64,000 nt of DNA from Pachypanchax playfairii (lineage: Eukaryota; Chordata; Actinopteri; Cyprinodontiformes; Aplocheilidae), in NCBI GenBank assembly GCA_006937955.1, contig SSNP01000124.1, positions 1,025,918 to 1,089,917 on the forward strand, written 5' to 3'. The notes under the pieces were generated by a model, which made no database searches, was not told where the DNA came from, and saw nothing but the letters and a program-made list of their open reading frames with translations. The first letter of the stretch is position 1, and every line of letters starts with the position of its first letter. The translations under genes were made by a program, and so were the position numbers. Of the stretch, positions 43,001-47,577 are shown one piece after another.

Positions 43001-44658
43001 CTAACCTTTATTGGTTTAAGACTGCAGACTTTTTAATGACTCCACTCTAATTTGGCCTCCAGCTGTGAATGTGTACAGTTTATATGATAGTAAACTATTT
43101 TAAAGGCGTTGAAGAGAATTTGTTTTAAAAGTGATATAAAAATGAGTTTGTTTGATGCATCATTTTCTGAAGCTCTGAACAGAAATACATCAGTTAAACT
43201 TCAAACCAGACACTAAAGCCAAACGCCACTTTATTTAATGGTGCTGTGTTCTCGTCAGCTGATCCATTCGTCTTTTATTCCTAATGACGCAGCTGACCCA
43301 TCATCAGTTAACAAGAATTCCCAGATCAGAAACCAACATCTACATGTGGTGTTTGCTTCATAACCTTCTACCAGCAGATCACCTGCAGCTTTAACTTCCA
43401 TCCTTTCATTAGATTTCTTCTAACATGTGGGTTCTCCTTACAGAGCACCACACTTCTATCAAAGCTAACCGTGCAGTCACTTTTGTGGTTCTTATAACAA
43501 GTCTTTGTAAAATTGGGGGAAAGAGGGACCAACTGAGTCAGAATCAGAGTGGGACAAGGGGAGGAGAAATGGAGACCAGCAAATAATTTGAAGATCTAAT
43601 AAAAAGCAGACCTCACCCGATCCCCCGTCCTTCTGACAGGGAACTAAAAATTCCCATGTGCAGACAGTTTACCCCCCCCACCCCCCCACCTCATGCACAC
43701 ATTGAGCATCAGAGATGCACAAGCAATGGCTGATTGGACGCTGATGATGACATATTGAATAATCAACATGATGTCGACCAGAAAACCTGCCAGGCACTCT
43801 AGTTAGATGAAACTGATTAGAGCCACATGTCTTATCTCTCTTTTTCAGACAACAACATGTGTCATGATGAAGATCCCTGATGAACATCGAGCTTTATGAA
43901 GGGCATTTTAAACATTTTGATGGTAGACTCATAAAATAACCAAAGCAGTAAACCTATCAAATCTAGAACAGTTCATTATTCTCTTATAAAACCTAAAAAA
44001 ATGACCCATGATTACATCCCTTTGGGGGAATCTGAAGTTCCCTTCTGATCCATAAGACTGAAGAAGCTGTAAAAAGCTCCAGGTGACTCACTGGTATTGT
44101 CAAAAGGAATCTGTCTGCAGCTATCAGGCAGTCCGGGCCAGGGGCAGTAATAAACTGCTCCAGCCTCCACGATGCCCGGCTGGGAGGTGTTCGCTTTGGG
44201 AGCCCCCACCAGCACGCTGATCCTGGTGGAGAAAACGAAGAAAATGGTACATGGAAGACAGAAAAAAAGCCAATAGCCCATTTTATTCCAACTCAAGAAA
44301 ACGCATATCTAGATGATTCATCTCATTTATTATCATTAATTTAAACTGCGTTGATTAATTAAATAAGAATCCGGTTAAGGATGTAAAATGAAGTTGGAGA
44401 AGTTTTTAGATTAGAACTTCTGCAGGACCCTAGTGGGACATTCAGCCCTGATGTTAACACTCACGTGTTCCTGTCGGTAGAAGCTTGATAGAAGTCCACA
44501 GAATAACCGAAATAACTTCCATGGGGTCCCCTGTAAACCGTGGGATGCTCTGCGTAAAGGTTAAAACTCCAAACCCCGTTTGGCGCCAGGCAGAAGACAG
44601 AGAGCACCCCTAGCGTAAACATCCCTGCAGAGGACGCACAACCCCACGCGCGCTCCAT
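2748..44658 (-). CDS. itga8: integrin alpha-8 (itga8), 23 exons, 3' end beyond left edge
   Basis: Alpha subunit of an RGD-binding integrin; in vertebrates it pairs with beta-1 at the cell surface and binds nephronectin, fibronectin and tenascin-type ligands. The spliced exons encode about 785 residues: signal peptide 1-31, beta-propeller about 32-465, thigh about 480-625 and calf-1 from about 640. Calcium-binding loops of the D-x-N/D-x-D/N pattern occur at exon junctions 8/9, 11/12, 12/13 and 13/14. Alpha-8 was chosen over alpha-V or alpha-5 because of AGAVYYCPWP, VNGTREPLEFKSHQWFGA, DPEGQGFCQAGFS and TFIQNFTGEQ, which follow human ITGA8 most closely. Many N-glycosylation sequons are visible (NTS, NGT, NFS, NLT, NFT, NYS). 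All 22 junctions keep codon phase. Human ITGA8 is about 1063 residues, so roughly the last quarter, including the membrane helix, lies left of the window. The locus is far more compact than the human gene. Orthology is inferred from recalled sequence, not a search. Confidence 0.95.
2829..3640 (-). other. itga8: itga8 intron 22
   Basis: 812 bp, AT-rich. Nothing recognised. Confidence 0.7.
3641..3720 (-). CDS. itga8: itga8 coding exon 22
   Basis: It encodes LSVGLRFSVQRLEDAGPKIS, then FELQIH, matching human YSLGLRFAVPRLE...FDLQIRS. The acceptor is CGCCCAG|CTG and the donor AG|GTGACA. Confidence 0.92.
4017..5140 (-). mobile_element. decayed Tc1-like transposon, about 1.1 kb
   Basis: Imperfect terminal repeats start CAGCACTGCCAAAAAGTATT on the left and CAGTGCTGTTAAAGGGTATT on the right (reverse strand). 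They are flanked by TA at 4015-4016 and 5141-5142. A transposase relic lies on the minus strand. It sits in itga8 intron 21. Confidence 0.88.
4436..4746 (-). pseudogene. broken Tc1-like transposase fragment
   Basis: Two frames are needed. One reads KLLLTKKSRKACLTFARKCL, the other WTNETNFELFG then KHGGGGRVMVWGSVVASGPG. These match the central catalytic region of Tc1 transposases, with the first catalytic Asp replaced by Asn (WTNET for WTDET). A frameshift near 4650 separates them. It is non-functional. Confidence 0.88.
7318..7410 (-). CDS. itga8: itga8 coding exon 21
   Basis: It encodes SLSQLNCEYKMINETGLVVC, then DLGNPMVAGTE. The conserved core is CEYKM...VVCDLGNPM. Two AG acceptors lie 12 nt apart: CCTTTAG|TCT (exon from 7410) and TCACAG|CTA (from 7398). 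The upstream one is preferred because it restores exactly the human spacing between the ER and L-x-CEYKM motifs. The donor is GAG|GTGAGT. Confidence 0.88.
7865..8012 (-). CDS. itga8: itga8 coding exon 20
   Basis: It encodes DRSELLIGDDNLLMLTITAE, then NRGEGAYETELHTLIPPEAD and YIGVERRVE. GEGAYE(A/T)EL is conserved in all RGD-type alpha chains. The donor chosen is GAG|GTCAGA; an alternative AGG|GTGGAG two codons earlier is weaker. Confidence 0.9.
8180..9070. repeat. diverged repeat 'W', copy 1
   Basis: Collinear weak similarity to 19960-20970 in several blocks: GTTCAGTTGGGAGTTGTAT, GTGGAGCTCTGTGGTTCAGA, then GTGTGCGGTTACCATGGAGA. It lies in itga8 intron 19. Confidence 0.5.
9420..9487 (-). CDS. 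itga8: itga8 coding exon 19 (thigh/calf-1 boundary)
   Basis: It encodes AYILLNCGDDNVCVPDLQLA and AS plus two bases. The C-G-x-D-N-x-C-x-P-D-L motif marks the knee region between thigh and calf-1. The acceptor is CTACTCAG|GCT and the donor AT|GTAAGA. Confidence 0.94.
9488..10203 (-). other. itga8: itga8 intron 18
   Basis: 716 bp, AT-rich. Nothing recognised. Confidence 0.7.
10204..10335 (-). CDS. itga8: itga8 coding exon 18
   Basis: It encodes ENDEFRDKLTPISLALNYSL through SSTFLQEQ. EFRDKL(S/T)PI is a hallmark of the integrin alpha thigh domain. The acceptor is TCTCTAG|GAG and the donor CAG|GTGTGT. Confidence 0.94.
10462..10619 (-). CDS. itga8: itga8 coding exon 17
   Basis: It encodes LIAELQLDWLKGTRGGVRRV, LFLNTQQHQ and ACLSYVIYLK, following human LMAEVQLDSLKQKGAIKRTL through VYLR. 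The acceptor GAACAG|AT has a poor pyrimidine tract. A later AG eight bases downstream (GATAG|CA) was rejected because it would break the phase set by exon 16. The donor is AAG|GTGAGC. Confidence 0.88.
10895..10950 (-). CDS. itga8: itga8 coding exon 16
   Basis: A 56-bp exon encoding LTVNVCAAVSGVGIPNSV, equivalent to human FSLRVCASVTGQSIANTI. It completes Cys from exon 15 and begins an Asp codon finished by exon 17. The acceptor is TCCTCTAG|T and the donor G|GTAAGT. Confidence 0.9.
12560..12665. repeat. common teleost repeat fragment
   Basis: It contains CACCCCCTAGTGGCTGGCTG followed by CAGTATAAGCTCCTCCTC. I recall this motif as frequent in fish genomes. Boundaries are approximate. Confidence 0.5.
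13018..13078 (+). repeat. 61-base poly(A) run preceded by two AATAAA motifs
   Basis: An uninterrupted A61, with AATAAA at 12999-13004 and 13010-13015. That is the arrangement of a retroposed 3' end. No coding sequence was recognised upstream, so a simple A-tract cannot be excluded. Confidence 0.85.
14980..15540 (-). repeat. diverged repeat 'Z', reversed copy
   Basis: Read in reverse it carries ACCAATTCAGTGTGATTCCA, also seen at 27650 as ACCAATTCAGAGTGATTCCA, and a nearby GTTGCAAACATGTAAGG block. It lies in itga8 intron 15. Confidence 0.5.
15700..15807 (-). CDS. itga8: itga8 coding exon 15 (start of thigh domain)
   Basis: It encodes SRAVVSVEATMTLTPRILNP, then DDRQCFLPQTNFRVT. It follows human ARPVVTVDAQLLLHPMIINL and leads into the thigh domain. 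The donor ACCTG|GTAAAA leaves TG for a cysteine codon completed by exon 16, which matches the conserved cysteine. Confidence 0.9.
15897..15942 (-). CDS. itga8: itga8 coding exon 14
   Basis: A 46-bp exon encoding LIVGAFGSGEVSVY, the last propeller strand, matching alpha-8 LIVGAFGTGKVAVY. The acceptor is TCTGCAG|AT and the donor AG|GTACAG. It is only 89 bp from exon 15. Confidence 0.93.
17500..18420 (-). mobile_element. decayed Tc1-like transposon remnant, same broad family as 4017-5140
   Basis: It is collinear with the other relic: blocks reading CATGCCACA..TCTCAGTCA, GACTTTGA.., then CCCAGACCATCATACTACC and ACCACCATG. On the minus strand the last block gives H-G-G-G-S-M-M-V-W, the Tc1 transposase core. 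Ends are too eroded to place exactly. It sits in itga8 intron 13. Confidence 0.75.
19960..20970. repeat. diverged repeat 'W', copy 2
   Basis: Partner of 8180-9070, same orientation: GTTCAATTAGGAGTAGTAT, TTGGAGCTCTACGGCTTAAG, then ATGTGCAGTTACCACGGTGA. It lies in itga8 intron 13. Confidence 0.5.
21412..21609 (-). CDS. itga8: itga8 coding exon 13
   Basis: It encodes VAVGCPFGGEDRGGRVLIFN through GYGFTLRGGQDLDSNEYP. It carries the fourth cation loop, DLDSNEYPD across the junction. The segment between FNGNR and GYGF is two residues longer than in human alpha-8. The acceptor is CCTCTAG|AC and the donor G|GTAAAG. Confidence 0.94.
22655..22880. repeat. possible LINE tail remnant
   Basis: The plus-strand frame reads SFVPHAIKLFNSSLGGG, resembling the C-terminal phrase that ends several fish non-LTR retrotransposon polyproteins. 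The downstream is AT-rich without a clear tail. Weak evidence. Confidence 0.3.
24460..24770 (+). repeat. possible dispersed repeat 'T', copy 3
   Basis: The segment AAAGATGGATTCCATTG then CATCATATTCTTTTTATAGG parallels copy 1's AAAGATGGATGATGCG and CATAATATTCTTTTTACAGG. The rest is too diverged to follow. Confidence 0.4.
24838..25045 (+). mobile_element. tRNA-derived SINE
   Basis: It starts with a tRNA-like head: A-box-like GGCTCAGTGGTTAGAGC and B-box-like GGTTGATGGATCAATGCC, spaced as in tRNAs. A body follows with CCTTGGCCAAGACACTGAAC and a tail GAGCGCTATACAGAACATTT. This head-body-tail layout is a widespread teleost SINE type; the exact family name is not assigned. It lies in itga8 intron 12. 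Confidence 0.85.
25120..25290. repeat. common teleost dispersed repeat
   Basis: It contains GGGGGTGATCCAGATTACCG, TCTGGATCCAGGAAT and GCGGAGGTCTGCGCTCTCTG followed by AGTGCTTTTCTA. I recall this block from many fish introns. The class is unknown to me. Confidence 0.6.
26633..26838 (-). CDS. itga8: itga8 coding exon 12
   Basis: The longest internal exon found. It encodes TDDVLVGAPLYMEREMESKP, VGRVYLYLQ and then FGRFGTAIAPLGDVNQDGYN. It holds FG-GAP repeat cores and starts the third calcium loop DVNQDGYND. The acceptor is CGACCCAG|G and the donor G|GTACTG. The intron before it is only 75 bp. Confidence 0.95.
26914..26966 (-). CDS. itga8: itga8 coding exon 11
   Basis: It encodes MVSYFGYSVAVTDLNGD plus two bases of a glycine codon. 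It starts the second cation loop DLNGDGTDD, which is completed in exon 12. The acceptor is CCTCAG|ATG and the donor GG|GTATGT. Confidence 0.95.
27082..27138 (-). CDS. itga8: itga8 coding exon 10
   Basis: It encodes VVMINSTNLTFIQNFTGEQ, close to alpha-8 INSTDMTFIQNFTGEQ. It carries two N-glycosylation sequons. The acceptor is GTTTAAG|GTT and the donor CAG|GTAGAA. Confidence 0.95.
27404..27760 (+). repeat. diverged repeat 'Z', copy 1
   Basis: It shares collinear blocks with 47736-48056: TGACTGATTGGAGACAAAAA, GAGTGATTCCAACTT, then a block ending CAGCTGCAGCCCACTGAG. It lies in itga8 intron 9. Confidence 0.6.
28668..29380. repeat. probable dispersed non-autonomous element
   Basis: It starts AAAGGTCCTATATCATACAA and GAGCTTTTAAACATGTTGTG, a block I recall as a frequent fish repeat. 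The right boundary, near the GGGGGGCGTGTCTG block, is not certain. It lies in itga8 intron 9. Confidence 0.5.
30590..30633 (-). CDS. itga8: itga8 coding exon 9
   Basis: A 44-bp exon encoding LIAGVPRGAQNFGY, matching alpha-8 LVAGIPRGAQNFGY. The acceptor is TTTCTCAG|AA and the donor TAT|GTAAGT. The Tc1-like element sits in the intron before it. Confidence 0.94.
31700..32230. repeat. GC-richer block, probable dispersed repeat
   Basis: Composition shifts upward from the AT-rich intron, with blocks such as CCCACGTCCAGTAGAGGCGC and GAGGGGCGGGACTTAAAGGC that look like fish repeat sequence. No ends were identified. It lies just beside the Tc1-like element. Confidence 0.4.
32804..33626 (+). pseudogene. 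Tc1-like transposase, 5' 274 codons, truncated by gap
   Basis: It starts MAKTKELSKDTRNKIVDLHQ, typical of the teleost Tc1-like transposases (about 340 residues). Helix-turn-helix DNA-binding region is at about 1-110. Of the DDE catalytic triad, the first two Asp are present at 153 (IWSDETK) and 244 (FQHDNDPK). The frame stops at SQSPD, about five codons before the expected catalytic Glu of the NPIENLW motif. The usual DPKHTA reads DPKLTA here. Codons after the gap come from the mirrored arm and are not protein. With no frameshift in 274 codons the element looks young, or the reads come from a well-preserved family consensus. Confidence 0.93.
33627..33639. other. probable Tn5/Nextera adapter remnant
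   Basis: CTGTCTCTTATAC is the first 13 bases of the 19-bp Tn5 mosaic end as it appears in read-through of Nextera libraries. It follows CCAGAT(C), where the transposase should continue with the codons for L-N-P. It abuts the gap and has no mirror partner in the other arm. Confidence 0.85.
33640..33649. other. assembly gap (10 N)
   Basis: Ten Ns at the centre of the palindromic transposon. A fixed-length gap of 10 usually marks unknown size. Confidence 0.98.
33650..34468 (-). pseudogene. mirror-image copy of the Tc1-like transposase 5' part
   Basis: The exact reverse complement of 32804-33622: same start, same first two catalytic Asp, no visible difference. Probably not a second gene but the same sequence placed twice by the assembly. 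Confidence 0.9.
35189..35233 (-). CDS. itga8: itga8 coding exon 8
   Basis: A 45-bp exon encoding YSVAVGEFTGDSEQ with split glycine and glutamate codons at its ends. EFTGDSEQE is the first cation-binding loop, as in alpha-8 EFTGDSQQE. The acceptor is CTTTAG|GT and the donor G|GTGAGA. Intron 7 is only 101 bp. Confidence 0.93.
35335..35460 (-). CDS. itga8: itga8 coding exon 7
   Basis: It encodes QVMTAGVAEILNGYSLKAVL, then RRVAGEKQTGAAEDTNDDSYL. AGEKQT followed by DDSYLGYSVA is the alpha-8 pattern, and the exon is exactly the human length. The acceptor is TGTGCAG|GC and the donor G|GTAACA. Confidence 0.94.
37403..37769 (+). repeat. inverted-repeat family 'A', copy 2 (left-truncated)
   Basis: It matches copy 1 from about base 470 onward and keeps the right end AATGGAAGGGCCTCTTTAA, the inverse of copy 1's left end. 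It lies in itga8 intron 6. Confidence 0.82.
37775..38115. repeat. probable dispersed repeat next to family A copy 2
   Basis: A block with the look of a common teleost non-coding repeat, ending ATAATCATAGTTTAAAGAGC and ACTGAGAAACTTTAAA. The family is not named; boundaries are approximate. Confidence 0.45.
38372..38417 (-). CDS. itga8: itga8 coding exon 6
   Basis: A 46-bp exon encoding EGRLVVGGPGSFYWQ. The GGPGSFYWQG motif is universal in this integrin group. The acceptor is TTTCCAG|GAG and the donor G|GTATCT. It is too short to stand out as an open frame and was found from the motif. Confidence 0.93.
38822..38883 (-). CDS. itga8: itga8 coding exon 5
   Basis: It encodes DPDPEGQGFCQAGFSVDFTK, close to the alpha-8 segment ADPEGQGYCQAGFSLDF. 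The acceptor TTTCAG|AT completes Asn from exon 4. The donor is AAG|GTAACG. Confidence 0.94.
38884..41499 (-). other. itga8: itga8 intron 4 (and intron 5, 38418-38821)
   Basis: Intron 4 holds family A copy 3 at its right part. The remainder, and the 404-bp intron 5, show nothing recognised. Confidence 0.6.
40775..41255 (-). repeat. inverted-repeat family 'A', copy 3 (reversed)
   Basis: Minus-strand copy. It starts with GGCCTCTTTAA read on the plus strand at 41245-41255 and runs to TTCAGTTTTAATCTCTC at about 40775, where it is truncated. It lies in itga8 intron 4. Confidence 0.82.
41500..41623 (-). CDS. itga8: itga8 coding exon 4
   Basis: It encodes ACAPLYHWRT, then DPVGTCYVAVQNFSAYAEYS and PCRT. 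The CAPLYHWRT and PVGTCY motifs are diagnostic of the RGD-type alpha chains. The acceptor is TCCACAG|G and the donor A|GTAAGT. It is separated from exon 3 by only 126 bp. Confidence 0.95.
41750..41850 (-). CDS. itga8: itga8 coding exon 3
   Basis: It encodes NRMIKVNGTREPLEFKSHQW and on to GKVV. The acceptor CACCAG|AT completes an Asn codon begun in exon 2. The donor is GTG|GTGAGT, in a GTGGTGGTGAGT context where only this choice keeps length equal to human. Confidence 0.94.
41851..44091 (-). other. itga8: itga8 intron 2
   Basis: AT-rich with two C-rich tracts (42030-42046 and 43672-43690). No gene or repeat family recognised. Confidence 0.6.
44092..44222 (-). CDS. itga8: itga8 coding exon 2
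   Basis: It encodes ISVLVGAPKANTSQPGIVEA through CRQIPFDNT in the first propeller blade. VLVGAPKANTSQP is near-invariant in RGD integrins and AVYYCPWP is typical of alpha-8. The acceptor is CACCAG|G and the donor A|GTGAGT. It is one residue shorter than human between PWP and CRQ. Confidence 0.95.
44465..44658 (-). CDS. itga8: itga8 coding exon 1 (start codon, signal peptide)
   Basis: It encodes residues 1-64 plus two bases. The start chosen is MERAWG, whose context is AGG-ATG-G. A second in-frame ATG nine codons upstream (44683-44685) has a weaker context. A hydrophobic stretch (MFTLGVLSVFCLAP) ends before the mature N-terminus FNLYAEHPTVYRG, matching the FNLD start of integrin alpha chains. 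Then follows the first propeller strand GSYFGYSVDF. The donor is AC|GTGAGT. Confidence 0.93.
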
Positions 44659-45060
44659 CCTTAAGCACAGCAAGATGTACAACATTCCTCAAAAACCCAG
44701 ACACAGAAAAGAGGGCTTCTCCCGCGTGCAGGTGGGTGAAGATTGTCTCGAATTTAATATCACAAACCGGCCGCAAACATGTGCGCGCTTCTGCTGCGCT
44801 CCCTCACAAACTGCCTCCTCCTGACACCCTCAACCCACCAGGTCTGCCCAGAACCTCCTGTGAGACTGAACTACCGCGCCCCCACCCTCTGCATAAAACT
44901 TTACTCCCCCCAACACACACACACATTTTTACACGGCACAAACCACATCTGAGCGCGCAAAGAGGAGGATGGCGCGTCATCGCTCCTTTTATGGCTCGGA
45001 TCTTTTTTTTTCTTCCTTCTCCTGCAGCATCCCGAAACAATTGTCGGTCCTGAAGTGAAA
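44659..45060 (-). promoter_or_regulatory. itga8: probable itga8 promoter / 5' UTR region
   Basis: The 400 bp upstream of the itga8 start is clearly richer in C, G and CpG than the surrounding AT-rich DNA, with clusters such as GCGCGCTTCTGCTGCGC and AGCGCGCAAAG. No convincing TATA box sits at a useful distance. A CpG-rich, TATA-less promoter is inferred from position and composition only. The exact transcription start cannot be read. Confidence 0.4.
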
Positions 45061-46008
45061 CTAATGCCTCAACCCAGTCTGGAAAAGCCTCCGGTTATAG
45101 ATAAAACGGGCACGAGCGTAATTAGTTAATTAAAACACATTTTAGCCGATTTTTAAAAAATTATGCTAGTTCCGTTTCTGTCTTTTGGGAATAATCTTTT
45201 ATAATTATATCGGATCTGTAATCTCTCAAGTTGCATTACTGAAAAGTTTCTGCAACTTGGTCTTATTAAAGTTTCACTTAATACTAAGTTTCCCCTTTTC
45301 CCTTCAACAACCACAGAGGGAACAAATTTCTCTGCACTCTTACAGACCAGACGGTTTGTGTCCATCTCATGGAATCTGTCAGGGAATAAACATTGCACCT
45401 TTAAATCCAACTCCCTGATCTGAGCCCTGTGATAGTTTATTTAAATTCAACTTCTGAGCACCTGAGTGATTAAATCTAAGTGCTGCAGAGGTAAGTGTTT
45501 TCTGTCAGGAGTCATGATAAAGAACAGGTGGGAAGAAACTCGACCTTCCAGGTGGAGACCTTCACACAGCCCAACAATCCATCCTTCCTCTGTCCTACAG
45601 GTTTTCATGTTCACAGACTTTGTTTACCTCGTCTAGACCTCCTAAACTGATGGCTTTTTTTTTCCTTTCTTGCAGCTCTGAGGGATGTGTGTGATTTAAC
45701 GGGGTGCAGGAGAAGTTCTGGTCTCTCTCAGCTGTTTTTTTGTGGATCTAAAATGAACAGAGAAGGAAAAAAAAACTAGAGAACATGAAGAGTCAGGATC
45801 AGGCACAGATGTGTTTCTTTTACTCACCAGTACAGAAGGAAGATGATGAATGAATTCCAAACCAGCAGACTGTTTATTGCTGTAAGGCAGCTGTGATATG
45901 ACACTGTTTATCAAGCGCCTTGGTGTTTTAATGCAGCAGTTTCAGTATATTTGTGCATCTGCAATCAGTTCCCTTTCGTTTGTCTTACAACCAATAAAAT
46001 TCTCAGGA

Positions 46009-46010
<2 letters not shown>

Positions 46011-46040
<30 letters not shown>
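46011..46040. repeat. (AC)n microsatellite, intergenic
   Basis: About 15 uninterrupted AC units between the two genes. It is likely polymorphic. Confidence 0.9.
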
Positions 46041-46044
<4 letters not shown>

Positions 46045-46732
46045 CAGGTTACATCCTGTCAGTCTGCCAATGCATTCTGATCAGAGATTTACTGCAGGTC
46101 ATCCTGGATTGATTATAAACAGTAGTAGTTTGTTTCTTTCATATTGTGCCCTTGCTTCTTCTTTATTTATTTATTTATTTAACAAACTCATAATGAGACT
46201 GTTAATGCTGAGCATTATGTAAGATTCAAAGCACACTCCCAGACAATATTAAAACACTGCTGTGTACAGATGCAGAGCCAGACATGCAGGTTAGGAATAC
46301 ATATAAACATCGCAAATCGAGGTGATTCGAAAAATGCGATTCCGACTTAGGACCGGCAATCTTGTTGACATGCGAAACGTGCACATGCTTTATGTTGTGA
46401 TGGACTTTAATTTGTCTTCTTAAGGATATTTTGCTGTTTTCCAAACACCCTTTTCTGTCTAATGGGGATTACTTTCTGTTTACAGAGAACTACTTTAGTC
46501 ACCGTTAGTGTCTTGGAAGATTTAGTTAAATGCTGATTTAGATTCTCTCTGGGACACGCAACGTGGGTTTGGACGTGATTTAGTGATGAAGTCGCAAACA
46601 GACCGTAGAGGTCTAAAACTCGAGGTTGTCTCGTGTCGGGTCAAGATGGATTTATAACAGAAAAACACGCAGGAGGAGGTGGTCTAAGATTTCAAAGCTA
46701 CAACAAAAGTCAAGCAACCCCCCAAAAAAGTG

Positions 46733-46738
46733 TTTATT
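46733..46738 (-). terminator. mindy3: candidate poly(A) signal of mindy3
   Basis: AATAAA on the minus strand about 690 bp past the stop codon, the first canonical hexamer in the 3' flank. A denser AATAAA run lies further on at about 46162-46181 (a TTTA microsatellite read on the other strand) and could serve a longer transcript. No transcript data are available. Confidence 0.45.
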
Positions 46739-46909
46739 CCACAACTTTAGAGTGTGATAATAAATACAAGCCAACATTCTAGTGTAGTGCACGGAGCACG
46801 AAAAGCACCTAAACAAACTTCCCCTTGGGTTAAATACTGAAAACCTCCAGGTAAGGTCTCTGCATCTGGGTTGGTCCCTCTAGACTGTAAACTCTTAGCA
46901 GTGGAAGTG

Positions 46910-46913
<4 letters not shown>

Positions 46914-46946
<33 letters not shown>
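46914..46946. repeat. (TG)n microsatellite in the mindy3 3' UTR
   Basis: About 16 uninterrupted TG units. If the poly(A) site at 46733 is used, this lies within the mindy3 3' UTR as a CA repeat in the RNA. Confidence 0.9.
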
Positions 46947-46947
<1 letters not shown>

Positions 46948-47427
46948 CCTATTTGTGGAAGGCTTTGGTAGGTTTTCCCTTGAACAGTCTTGTAGCTGGA
47001 TTAACGCTAGTGTTTCACAGTCGACTGGCTCTTACATGGTGTGGTCTGATGACGTCACACTAGCTGAATCAAACGTTACTTTCTAAGCAAGTTTCTATGT
47101 ATCTACTACTAAACAGTAGCAGAAGCTGCCATCACAGAGCAGAGCTGTAAAAATAAAAACATCCTGCCTGTAAATAACAATCTAAGATGAGCAGAGAACG
47201 GCATCGACCGTGGAGTTGAGTTTGTGTGGAATGTGAGAATGACAGAATGGATTCCGGCTTGAATGTTTAGTCCATTAACATGTTTGCCTCCTTTTCATAT
47301 GTCTCTGTAGCATGTGTCTCTGTCTCTGCAGCCTGCTGACCTTTCGGGGTCAGTGTGCACAGGGAAAGCTGAAGATGTGTCGGTCGGGGCGATAGTGGTC
47401 CAATCGCATGCTCAGACTGTGTTGGTG

Positions 47428-47577
47428 CTAGTTCAGTGACGGAGAGCGGTTGGTGGTCCACAGCAGCTCGATGTAGGGCCACTTGGTCTGTAGGCAGCGC
47501 TTCACCGGAGTGTCATCAGTTCGAACCATCGGATCCTCGAAACCTAGTACCAGAGCCGTCCCCTCTACATACTCAAC
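47428..47577 (-). CDS. mindy3: mindy3 terminal coding exon with stop
   Basis: It encodes VEYVEGTALVLGFEDPMVRT to the C-terminus WTTNRSPSLN, followed by TAG at 47428-47430. The human protein ends WTTDRSPSLN. The acceptor is ACTCAG|GTT. Confidence 0.97.
   Translation of the reverse strand, partial: VEYVEGTALVLGFEDPMVRTDDTPVKRCLQTKWPYIELLWTTNRSPSLN

Larger units (their letters stand above)
44659..47427. other. intergenic region itga8-mindy3
   Basis: It holds the inferred itga8 promoter at its left end, two dinucleotide repeats, TTTA-rich stretches near 46160 and the mindy3 3' UTR at its right end. No coding exon or RNA gene was recognised. Confidence 0.7.

Noticed and set aside
2748..44658. 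Identification as integrin alpha-V or alpha-5
   Set aside because: CPWP after GAVYY, VNGTREP, AGEKQT and the INST..TFIQNFTGEQ segment favour alpha-8; the mindy3 neighbour also matches ITGA8.
46011..46946. Dinucleotide runs as a possible CRISPR-like or functional array
   Set aside because: Simple microsatellites with no spacers; the window is eukaryotic.
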